Below, piece by piece: positions 17,993-25,369 of a stretch of DNA of 64,000 nt. Numbering within the stretch: the stretch's first letter is position 1; each line of letters starts with the position of its first letter. The DNA lies in contig NZ_HE611069.1 of assembly GCF_000285595.1 (NCBI RefSeq), positions 36,868 to 100,867 of the forward strand. The letters run 5' to 3'. Origin of the DNA: Kurthia senegalensis (lineage in GTDB: Bacteria; Bacillota; Bacilli; Bacillales_A; Planococcaceae). Both the position numbers and the translations under genes were made by a program. The notes under the pieces were generated by a model. That model saw nothing but the letters and a program-made list of their open reading frames with translations, had not been told where the DNA came from and made no database searches.

Positions 17993-18120
17993 TACTTTGT
18001 TTTTTCTAATAATTCCGATAAATTGTGATATTCTATTGTATATAAGGCAATTTAACGGTAGAATGTCTTTTATAGAAAAACAACTGTTTATTCAGTGCGA
18101 ACAAAAGGAGATTAATGCAT

Positions 18121-19172
18121 ATGTGGAAAGGCTTACTAAACGAATATAAAGAATACTTACCTATTACTAAAAATACACCTGCTCTAACACTTCATGAAGG
18201 CAATACACCCCTTATTCATTTAGATACATTATCAAAAGAACTAGGCATCGACCTCCATGTAAAATTTGAAGGCTTAAATCCCACTGGCTCATTTAAAGAC
18301 CGTGGTATGGTAATGGCTGTTGCAAAAGCAATCGAAGACGGTAGTAAATGCGTCATTTGTGCATCTACTGGTAATACGTCAGCTGCGGCCGCTGCATATG
18401 CTGCTCGCGCTGGAATCCAAGCTCTTGTCGTTATTCCGAAAGGAAAAGTAGCTGCTGGGAAGTTAGCACAAGCTTACATGTACGGAGCAAAAATTATTGA
18501 AATCGACGGAAACTTTGATGAGGCATTACAAGCTGTTCGTGACATTAGTGAAACGACAGACGTTGCACTCGTTAACTCCGTTAATCCATATCGCTTAGAA
18601 GGTCAAAAAACAGCCGCATTCGAAGTATGTGACCAACTCGGTGATGCCCCTGATATTTTAGCAATTCCTGTTGGTAATGCCGGAAATATTAGCGCTTACT
18701 GGAAAGGATTTAAAGAATACAACGAAAAAAAGGAACACGCCTTCCTAAAATGTTCGGTTTTGAAGCAGAAGGTGCTGCCGCAATCGTTCAAGGAGCACCG
18801 ATTGCTAATCCAGAAACAATTGCAACAGCGATTCGAATCGGAAATCCTGCAAGTTGGAAATTAGCAGAAGCGGCACGTGATGAATCAAAAGGGAAAATTG
18901 CAGCCGTGACAGACGAAGAAATTTTAAATGCTTATCGTTTAATTGCAGCGAAAGAAGGCGTTTTTGCAGAACCAGGTTCAGCTGCTTCTGTCGCAGGCGT
19001 CATCCAATCAGTGAAAAATGGCTCCATTCCTCAAGGTAGTCAAGTCGTTGCGGTTTTAACAGGAAATGGTTTGAAAGATCCTGATACAGCTGTTAAAGCA
19101 TCTACAGTCGAAATGGTTTCTCTTCCAAACGATGAAGATGCTATCCGCAAATATATCGAGAGCGTTTTATAA
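18121..19172 (+). pseudogene. thrC: Threonine synthase, split by a -1 shift at an A run
   Basis: Two overlapping frames together encode a full threonine synthase (about 350 residues), the PLP enzyme converting O-phosphohomoserine to threonine. The first frame carries the PLP-lysine motif [13 protein letters not shown] and ends its homology at KEYNEKK; the homologous sequence resumes in the -1 frame as [17 protein letters not shown] and continues to the stop at 19172. The break is at seven A residues (18725-18731); one more A would restore a single frame. The run forms an in-phase A_AAA_AAG heptamer (18726-18732). ATG at 18121 matches homologues; ATG at 18115 is the alternative and AAAAGGAG precedes both. 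thrB follows one base later; hom is absent. Sequencing error, slippage or a true mutation are all possible. Confidence 0.9.
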
Positions 19173-19173
19173 T

Positions 19174-20076
19174 ATGGGAAAGAAATGGACAATTACTGTT
19201 CCGGGAAGTACGGCTAACCTTGGTCCTGGCTTTGACTCGATCGGTTTAGCGCTCGGACTTTATTTACGACTAGACGTCACGTTGCATAACGAATGGGCAT
19301 TTGAACATCATTCGATTCACTTACCAGAAAAGTTCACTGTCGAAGATCATCTCGTTTACAAAGTAGCAAAAGAAGTCGCAGAACGTTACGATGCGGACCT
19401 TCCTGATTGCAAAGTCGTTATGACGAGCGAATTACCGCTTGCGCGTGGTCTCGGAAGTTCTGCTTCTGCTATCGTTGCGGGCATCGAAGTTGCGAACCAA
19501 GTATGTGACTTAAACTTAACTGTCGAACAAAAATACACACTCGCTTCTCGCATTGAAGGTCATCCAGACAACGCGTCGGCATCTGTTTGTGGCGGTTTGA
19601 CGATCGGAGCTAGTTTGCCAAATGGCGATTTAGAATTGATTCATACACAAGACGTGCGAGCGGCATTTGCTGTATTCATACCGAATGTTGAGCTGAAAAC
19701 GTCCGAAGCACGAAAAGTATTACCTGCACAATATGATAAAGCATATGCCGTTCATGCAAGTGCGAATGCGAATATGTTAACCGCTGCGCTTTTAACGAAA
19801 GATTACAAACGTGCAGGTAAATTTATGGAACATGATCTTTTTCACGAACCGTTCCGTGCCAATTTAATTCCGAACTATCATGAAATTCGTCAAACAGCGA
19901 AAGATGCAGGAGCATACGGTACAGCAATTAGCGGTGCCGGTCCGACCGTCATTTCATTATTACCAATCGAGCATGTTCAAGCTTTCGTAGAAAAAATGAA
20001 ACCGCTCTTCCCTACGTATGACATTCAAGCAGTAAAAGTTGATACCGAGGGTGTTCGTGTCGATATTTCAGAATGA
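19174..20076 (+). CDS. thrB: Homoserine kinase
   Basis: The 300-residue GHMP kinase phosphorylates homoserine to feed threonine synthase. The ATP loop [17 protein letters not shown] is at about residues 87-103, with the N-terminal [19 protein letters not shown] and the C-terminal [10 protein letters not shown] motifs. A longer frame starts upstream, but ATG at 19174 lies one base after the thrC stop and matches homologues; no strong ribosome site is visible, so it probably depends on translation of thrC. That makes the thrC frameshift potentially polar on thrB. A terminator follows at 20084. Confidence 0.95.
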   Translation: MGKKWTITVPGSTANLGPGFDSIGLALGLYLRLDVTLHNEWAFEHHSIHLPEKFTVEDHLVYKVAKEVAERYDADLPDCKVVMTSELPLARGLGSSASAIVAGIEVANQVCDLNLTVEQKYTLASRIEGHPDNASASVCGGLTIGASLPNGDLELIHTQDVRAAFAVFIPNVELKTSEARKVLPAQYDKAYAVHASANANMLTAALLTKDYKRAGKFMEHDLFHEPFRANLIPNYHEIRQTAKDAGAYGTAISGAGPTVISLLPIEHVQAFVEKMKPLFPTYDIQAVKVDTEGVRVDISE

Positions 20077-20083
20077 TGATTTC

Positions 20084-20127
20084 ACTAGAAAAGAAAGGTT
20101 GATCACCTCTTTCTTTTCTAGTTTTTT
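20084..20127 (+). terminator. Terminator after thrB
   Basis: A 14-bp perfect stem (20084-20097 with 20109-20122) and T run. Confidence 0.9.
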
Positions 20128-20147
20128 GTTTTTATAAATCTTTTTTA

Positions 20148-20184
20148 TTGACTTATCTCTCAAATGTAACTATGATAGTTACAT
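20148..20184 (+). promoter_or_regulatory. Promoter with overlapping palindrome before the Rrf2 gene
   Basis: TTGACT (20148-20153) and TATGAT (20171-20176) are 17 bases apart. A perfect inverted repeat with 9-bp arms and a 3-base spacer, ATGTAACTA-TGA-TAGTTACAT (20164-20184), is centred on the -10 box. It is a strong candidate operator for autoregulation by the Rrf2 protein. Confidence 0.75.
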
Positions 20185-20202
20185 CAACAAACGGTGGTGA
20201 AA

Positions 20203-20616
20203 ATGATGGTTAATAGTCGTTTTGCTGTCGCAATTCACATTTTATCTTTAATTGCTGTGACGAAGGATCGTGCTGTTCTAACTTCCGATTTTATTGCGGG
20301 GAGCGTGAATACGAATCCCGTGGTCGTTCGCCGCATTAGTAGTCAATTAAAAAAAGCGCATCTTCTTTCTTCTACAGCAGGTGTTTCTGGTTACGTACTT
20401 ACGAAACAACCGCAACAAATTTCGTTATTAGAAATTTACAAAGCGGTTCAAGCACCTGATGAGCTTTTTGCACTTCATAAATCGCCTAATCCGGCATGTA
20501 ATGTCGGTAAACAAATTAATGGCGTCTTAACAAATGTATTTGATACGGTACAACAAGCAATGGAACGTGAAATGCAACAACAGTCATTACAACATATTCT
20601 AGATCGACTTCAATAA
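20203..20616 (+). CDS. ywnA: Rrf2-family transcription regulator, YwnA-like
   Basis: This winged-helix protein of 137 residues starts MMVNSRFAVAIHILSLIAV and has the DNA-reading helix NTNPVVVRRISSQLKKAHLL. A single cysteine (ACNVGKQ) remains of the Rrf2 three-cysteine cluster, so iron-sulfur binding is unlikely; it is the CymR/YwnA kind rather than IscR. The next gene encodes a YwnB-like Rossmann protein, the same pair as ywnA-ywnB of B. subtilis. A GTG at 20194 is a possible earlier start, but ATG at 20203 has GGTGGTG upstream. The palindrome over its promoter indicates autorepression; the effector is unknown. Confidence 0.85.
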   Translation: MMVNSRFAVAIHILSLIAVTKDRAVLTSDFIAGSVNTNPVVVRRISSQLKKAHLLSSTAGVSGYVLTKQPQQISLLEIYKAVQAPDELFALHKSPNPACNVGKQINGVLTNVFDTVQQAMEREMQQQSLQHILDRLQ

Positions 20617-20681
20617 GTTCGATCTCTTTTTTCCCCGTACCTGTAACAAATTTAATTACAACATTATTAGGAGGAATTCAC

Positions 20682-21314
20682 ATGAAAATTGGTATTATTG
20701 GCGCAACAGGTAAAGCTGGTCAAAAAATTTTAAAAGAGGCGTTAGTTCGTGATCATGACGTAACAGCAATCGTACGTACAGCTTCAAAAGTAAAAGAGGA
20801 TGTTTCTGTAATTGAAAAAGACATATTTGAACTAACAGCGCAAGACGTTGCATCATTCGACGTCATTATTAATGCATTTGGCGCTCCTTTCGGTCACGAA
20901 GATTTACACGTTAAAGCAGGTCGTCATTTAATCGAAATTTTCGATGGTCTTTCTACTCGCTTAATCGTTGTAGGTGGTGCTGGTAGCTTATTCACAGACG
21001 ATTCTAAAACGACAAAAGTGATTGATACACCAGACTTCCCAGAAGCATTCGTTCCTACGGCATCAAATCAAGCACAAAACTTAGAAGATTTACAAGCATC
21101 TTCACTGAATTATACATTCGTAAGTCCATCAGCATTTTTCGACGCTGAAGGTCCACGTACTGGCAACTACACAACAGCTGAAGACGTATTAATTATTAAC
21201 GAACAAGGCGAAAGCTACGTATCATACGCTGACTTTGCTATCGCCATCGTTGATGAAGCAGAAAACAACAAATTCGCTAAACGCCGTTTCACCGTTTCTT
21301 CTCTACAAAAATAA
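20682..21314 (+). CDS. ywnB: NAD(P)-binding Rossmann protein, YwnB-like
   Basis: The 210-residue product begins with the dinucleotide-binding GATGKAGQ motif (IGIIGATGKAGQKI, residues 3-16) and has the atypical short-chain fold of the NmrA/YwnB group; LIVVGGAGSLF follows near residue 88. These proteins act as NAD(P)H-dependent reductases or redox sensors; the substrate is not known. AGGAGGAATTCAC gives a strong ribosome site for ATG at 20682. It lies 65 bases after the Rrf2 gene and is likely its main target. Confidence 0.88.
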   Translation: MKIGIIGATGKAGQKILKEALVRDHDVTAIVRTASKVKEDVSVIEKDIFELTAQDVASFDVIINAFGAPFGHEDLHVKAGRHLIEIFDGLSTRLIVVGGAGSLFTDDSKTTKVIDTPDFPEAFVPTASNQAQNLEDLQASSLNYTFVSPSAFFDAEGPRTGNYTTAEDVLIINEQGESYVSYADFAIAIVDEAENNKFAKRRFTVSSLQK

Positions 21315-21320
21315 ACAATT

Positions 21321-21373
21321 AAAAAAGTTATCCAAGAAGGCTGAAATGTAGCCAACTGTGGATAACTTTTTTT
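21321..21373. terminator. Bidirectional terminator between ywnB and zupT
   Basis: A 14-bp stem (21321-21334 with 21359-21372) encloses a smaller GGCT/AGCC hairpin; A and T runs lie on either side. Confidence 0.85.
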
Positions 21374-21381
21374 ATACATAA

Positions 21382-22191
21382 TTATGCAAGTAACAACAAA
21401 CTAACTGCCATAACGGCCATCCCTAAAACGACACCGTACATCGACGTATGTGTTTCATCATACTCTCTCGCTGCAGGTAATAATTCATCCAGTGATATGA
21501 ATACCATAATACCGGCTACCCCTGCAAAAATAATACCGAACATCGTATCTGTTAAAAACGGCATCAGCAATAAATAAGCAGTTAATGCCCCAATAGGCTC
21601 TGCTAAACCTGATAAAAAGGACAGTTTAAATGCCTTTTTACGATCGCCGGTTGCATAATACATCGGTACAGCGACAGCAATCCCTTCTGGAATATTATGA
21701 ATAGCTACCGCAATCGCAATCGCAATACCGAGTTGTGGATCTTCTATCGCTGACATGAATGTCGCGATTCCCTCTGGAAAATTATGAATACCAATTGCGA
21801 GTGCTGTAAACACACCCATCTTCTTCAATTTTGTAAATTGAGCAGCTGTCGGCTCTTGCTGAAGCACTTCTACCCGCTTCACTTCATGCGGGTTTTCAGA
21901 GTTTGGTAAAAGTCGGTCGATACATGCGATTAAAATCATGCCTCCAAAAAAACCGACGACCGTTAAAGCGTAACCTTTCGTATCGCCGACTGCGACGACT
22001 AAAGAGTCTTTTGCTTTAAAGAAAATCTCGACGAGCGATACGTAAATCATTACCCCTGCAGAAAAGCCGAGCGCAAATGATAAAAATTTCGTATTCGTTC
22101 GTTTCGTAAAAAAGGCTACGAGACTTCCTAAACCTGTCGCTAGCCCTGCAAATAGCGTTAACAATAACGCGTATACTACCGTTGAATCCAC
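21382..22191 (-). CDS. zupT: ZIP family metal transporter
   Basis: The 269-residue membrane protein has eight predicted helices. The metal pathway motifs of the GufA/ZupT branch are visible in helices 4 and 5: IGIHNFPEGIATFMS and VAIHNIPEGIAVAVP. A hydrophilic loop of about 25 residues (NSENPHEVKRVEVLQQEP) lies between helices 3 and 4. Such proteins import zinc and also manganese or iron with broad specificity. ATG at 22191 follows AAAAAGAGGTGTTGTAG. No Zur or MntR site was recognised in its 5' region. Confidence 0.9.
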   Translation of the reverse strand: MDSTVVYALLLTLFAGLATGLGSLVAFFTKRTNTKFLSFALGFSAGVMIYVSLVEIFFKAKDSLVVAVGDTKGYALTVVGFFGGMILIACIDRLLPNSENPHEVKRVEVLQQEPTAAQFTKLKKMGVFTALAIGIHNFPEGIATFMSAIEDPQLGIAIAIAVAIHNIPEGIAVAVPMYYATGDRKKAFKLSFLSGLAEPIGALTAYLLLMPFLTDTMFGIIFAGVAGIMVFISLDELLPAAREYDETHTSMYGVVLGMAVMAVSLLLLA

Positions 22192-22235
22192 TACAACACC
22201 TCTTTTTTTGTATTTTCATATTTTCATTGTAACAA

Positions 22236-22259
22236 AAAAGTTTCCAGAAGGAAACTTTT
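22236..22259. promoter_or_regulatory. Hairpin in the zupT/MFS divergent region
   Basis: A perfect 10-bp inverted repeat AAAAGTTTCC-AGAA-GGAAACTTTT lies 36 bases before the leader peptide ATG. It can be an RNA element of the MFS leader or a DNA operator. Confidence 0.5.
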
Positions 22260-22294
22260 AAAGTGCATTGTCATTCGTAAAAAGGAGTTTTATA

Positions 22295-22345
22295 ATGAAA
22301 AGCATCTCAAGTAAAAAGGAGTCTTTCCTCGTATGCCTTATATAA
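22295..22345 (+). CDS. 16-residue leader peptide upstream of the MFS transporter
   Basis: AAAAAGGAG, 7 bases before ATG at 22295, opens a 16-codon frame (MKSISSKKESFLVCLI) whose stop TAA at 22343 lies 10 bases inside the transporter gene in another frame. The transporter's own ribosome site (AAAAAGGAG at 22313-22321) lies within this frame. The arrangement resembles the translated leaders of drug-inducible genes such as tet(L). Too short for homology; supported by the ribosome site and the overlap. Confidence 0.5.
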   Translation: MKSISSKKESFLVCLI

Positions 22346-23535
22346 AAAAAGGAACGAAAGCTTTCCGAAATACAAATTTAGCACTTTTTGCAGGTGCCTT
22401 TAGCACGTACGCTAACTTATATATGACGCAGCCAATTCTACCGGCTCTATCGAAACAATTCGGTGTATCTCCTGCTGTCGCTAGTTTATCTTTATCGTTA
22501 ACGACCATTACACTCGCTATTGCGATGCTCATTACAGGTTCTTTATCCGAAGCTTGGGGACGAAAATCGATTATGACATTCTCGATGATTGCGGTCGGTA
22601 TATTATCTCTTTGTATCGGTTTCGCACCCAACTTTGAATCGCTTCTCGTTTTACGCGTCATTCAAGGTGTCGTCTTTGCAGGTCTTCCTGCCATTGCGAT
22701 GGCTTATTTAGCAGAAGAAATGGATCCTAAAAGTTTAAGTACCGCAATGGGTTTGTATATAAGCGGTAACTCTATCGGTGGTCTCGCAGGTCGTGTCATT
22801 ATGGGTTCTGTAACAGATGCTTATAACTGGCACGTCTCAATGGTTACAATCGGTGTTATTAGCATCATTTTAGCGATTGTCTTTACACTATTACTTCCAA
22901 AATCTCAACATTTCATTCCTAAGAAATTATCAATCAAACCGCTATTCGCTTCAATGGTCGATCATTTCAAAAATCCATCGCTGCTCATGTTATTTACACT
23001 AGGATTTTTATTAATGGGCGCCTTCGTAACACTTTACAATTATATCGGCTTTCATTTGTTAGAACCCCCTTATTCATTAAGCCAAACGCTCGTAGGCTTT
23101 ATTTTTTTACTCTATTTAGTCGGTACATTTAGTTCAACCTTTATGGGAAAACTTGCAGATACACACGGACGCTACAAAATCATTTTAACTGCATTTTGTT
23201 TAATGCTTGTAGGCGTACTTTGTACACTCCACGCTAGTTTATGGGTCATCATTTTAGGAATTGCCGTCTTTACATTCGGCTTTTTCGGTGGTCATGCCAT
23301 CGCAAGTAGCTGGATAGGTTCTCAAGCTAAACATGATAAAGCGCAAGCCTCTTCTCTATATTTATTTTTCTACTACTTCGGCTCAAGTCTTGGAGGTACG
23401 GTTGGTGGCTTGTTCTTAACAAACTTTGGGTGGTTCGGCGTTGTTAGCATCATCTCCGTATTTTTAATACTCGGCATTATCGTAACGTATATGTTGCACG
23501 TCTATTTAATTAAAAATACGCCGTTAAACAAATAA
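22333..23535 (+). CDS. MFS transporter, DHA1-type efflux family
   Basis: The 400-residue protein has 12 predicted helices. The loop 2-3 motif A appears as GSLSEAWGRKSIM, and the second half repeats it as GKLADTHGRYKI, features of drug/proton antiporters such as YnfM/YbcL-like members. MTQPILPALSKQFGVSPA near the N terminus is common in this branch. ATG at 22333 follows AAAAAGGAG by 11 bases; that site lies in the 16-codon leader frame, so expression may be coupled to leader translation. Substrate unknown; efflux of a toxic compound is the best guess. Confidence 0.85.
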   Translation: MPYIKKGTKAFRNTNLALFAGAFSTYANLYMTQPILPALSKQFGVSPAVASLSLSLTTITLAIAMLITGSLSEAWGRKSIMTFSMIAVGILSLCIGFAPNFESLLVLRVIQGVVFAGLPAIAMAYLAEEMDPKSLSTAMGLYISGNSIGGLAGRVIMGSVTDAYNWHVSMVTIGVISIILAIVFTLLLPKSQHFIPKKLSIKPLFASMVDHFKNPSLLMLFTLGFLLMGAFVTLYNYIGFHLLEPPYSLSQTLVGFIFLLYLVGTFSSTFMGKLADTHGRYKIILTAFCLMLVGVLCTLHASLWVIILGIAVFTFGFFGGHAIASSWIGSQAKHDKAQASSLYLFFYYFGSSLGGTVGGLFLTNFGWFGVVSIISVFLILGIIVTYMLHVYLIKNTPLNK

Positions 23536-23563
23536 AAGGAAGGCTCAATAGAGCCTTCCTTTT
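23534..23563. terminator. Bidirectional terminator, MFS gene and PAP2 gene
   Basis: A perfect 13-bp stem (23534-23546 with 23551-23563) overlaps both stop codons. Confidence 0.9.
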
Positions 23564-24143
23564 ATTTTCTTCTCTGATACCAAAATACGACAGCCATAAA
23601 ACAAGCAAATCCTAGTGACCAACCACCGAGAACATCTGTCATAAAATGACGTGACCCTGCGACACGAGATAAGCCAACGAGTATAGTTAATACGAGCGCT
23701 ACACAAAATGCCCACTTTTTATGCACAGCATTTCGCCCTGTCGTTAAAACGTACGCTAACGTCATTAAATAAATCATCGATAACATCGAATGCCCTGATG
23801 GGAAACTGTAAGACGTTAGTTGTTCTGGAATAGTAGGACGCGGGCGTTGAACAATAAATTTAATTCCTTGATTAATAATTGTTCCTCCAATTAATGCAAA
23901 CAATACAAAATACACTTGGCGATATCGTTTTTTCATATATAAGAAAATGACGAGTATAATCGCGACAATGACGACAAATATCGTCTCACCAATATAGTGG
24001 AACGGTTCTAAAAATTGATTCCCAGCAAACGTATTAGTTCCCCATTGATCTACTTTTTGTACCCATTCCATATTTAAACTCGCCCAAATTGTAACGAAAA
24101 ATAAAAAAGCAATAACTGCAATAACATTAAAAAATTTAACCAA
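23562..24143 (-). CDS. PAP2-family membrane phosphatase
   Basis: The 193-residue protein has six predicted helices and all three phosphatase signatures: KFIVQRPRP, SFPSGHSM and SRVAGSRHFMTDVLGG, with the catalytic histidines. In Bacillales such proteins dephosphorylate phosphatidylglycerophosphate or undecaprenyl pyrophosphate (YodM, BcrC and relatives) outside the membrane. The start ATG at 24143 has GGAGAGATTCGTTTTG upstream. Convergent with the MFS gene, otherwise alone. The exact lipid substrate cannot be told from sequence. Confidence 0.92.
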   Translation of the reverse strand: MVKFFNVIAVIAFLFFVTIWASLNMEWVQKVDQWGTNTFAGNQFLEPFHYIGETIFVVIVAIILVIFLYMKKRYRQVYFVLFALIGGTIINQGIKFIVQRPRPTIPEQLTSYSFPSGHSMLSMIYLMTLAYVLTTGRNAVHKKWAFCVALVLTILVGLSRVAGSRHFMTDVLGGWSLGFACFMAVVFWYQRRK

Positions 24144-24305
24144 AACGAATCTCTCCTCTCATCCATTTTATTGTCCACTGCTTTTCAAAAAAGTAAACTG
24201 CCATCGTTTTTTATTAATTTATTGTATTTTTTATTAAAAAACACTTATTATACTATTATTTTGATATTCTATTATAAGAAAAATATTAACTAGAGGTGGA
24301 CATTT

Positions 24306-25334
24306 ATGGTTAGACCAATCAACTCGTATGATTACTTGCGTGTCATTACAGCATTTGCAGTCGTATTTCTTCATACGGCTGCACCGTACTTATACGATTT
24401 CAACACACTCTCTCAGTCTAATTGGATGGCAGTCAATATTTATGATAGCATTTCTCGTTGGTGCGTTCCCGTATTCTTTATGCTAAGTGGTGCCTTCCTT
24501 TTGAATCCTAAAAGGGAAGAAACATTAAAAGTACTTTATACGAAACGTGTCATGAAATTACTCATTCCATTAGTCGCTTGGAGCATTATTTATTACATAT
24601 ACACAGCTATTTTACATAACGATTTCTCTTTAGAACATTTTGTGCGAGATTTTCTAAACAATGAAACGTTTTTCCATCTATGGTTTTTGTATATTTTAAT
24701 TGGCTTATACGTTTTAATTCCGATTTTGCGAATGATTACGAGACAAGCTTCTCAAAAGATGTTGCTTTATATTTTATTACTTTGGTTCATTCAAACACCA
24801 TTGAAAGAATTACTTAATCATTATTTACATTTAGACATTTACTTTGATATTCCATTAGGAAAATATTTAGGCTTCTTTATTTTAGGTTACTATTTAATGA
24901 CGTATGAAATCCCTAAAAAGACACGTATTTTATCATACGTACTTGGGCTCATCTCGTTATTCGTTACAGTTTACGGAACGTATGTTGGAACATTAGAAAA
25001 TAACGGACGCTTCTTTGGATTTTATTATTACTATTTACGTCCAAACGTTATTTTTATGGCGATTGCGATTTTTATTTTCTTTAAATACTCGCGCCTTTCC
25101 TTTGCGCCTCAATTCATTCAAAAAATCGATGGGCAAAGCTTCGGTATTTATTTAGTACATGCTTTACTATTAAAAGAATTTACACGTCTTCTTCATTCGG
25201 TAACAGGACATGAATACTTGTTTAGTAATTTATATATAAATACAATAATCGTCGCAATAATTATTTTCACAGTCAGTTATTTCGTTAGTAAGTGGATTCG
25301 ACGTATTCCTGTTCTTAAACATATTATTCCATAG
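24306..25334 (+). CDS. Acyltransferase 3 family membrane protein
   Basis: The 342-residue protein has about ten hydrophobic helices. It starts with SYDYLRVITAFAVVFLHTAAPY, holding the conserved arginine and histidine of acyltransferase family 3, and FFMLSGAFLL follows. Members O-acetylate or succinylate cell-wall polymers, exopolysaccharide or teichoic acids, using cytoplasmic acyl-CoA. It lies next to the teichoic-acid polymerase gene (convergent), which fits wall-polymer decoration. TAGAGGTGG precedes ATG at 24306. The polymer target is inferred. Confidence 0.85.
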   Translation: MVRPINSYDYLRVITAFAVVFLHTAAPYLYDFNTLSQSNWMAVNIYDSISRWCVPVFFMLSGAFLLNPKREETLKVLYTKRVMKLLIPLVAWSIIYYIYTAILHNDFSLEHFVRDFLNNETFFHLWFLYILIGLYVLIPILRMITRQASQKMLLYILLLWFIQTPLKELLNHYLHLDIYFDIPLGKYLGFFILGYYLMTYEIPKKTRILSYVLGLISLFVTVYGTYVGTLENNGRFFGFYYYYLRPNVIFMAIAIFIFFKYSRLSFAPQFIQKIDGQSFGIYLVHALLLKEFTRLLHSVTGHEYLFSNLYINTIIVAIIIFTVSYFVSKWIRRIPVLKHIIP

Positions 25335-25335
25335 A

Positions 25336-25366
25336 AAAAAGCTCGGATCCTAGATCCGAGCTTTTT
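25336..25366. terminator. Bidirectional terminator, acyltransferase and tagF-like gene
   Basis: A 14-bp stem (25336-25349 with 25353-25366, including A/T ends) just before the tagF-like stop. Confidence 0.9.
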
Positions 25367-25369
25367 CTT

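Noticed and set aside
17445..18149. 234-codon plus-strand frame over naiP and its promoter
   Set aside because: It opposes a conserved transporter and its product is compositionally odd, a usual mirror of membrane protein codons.
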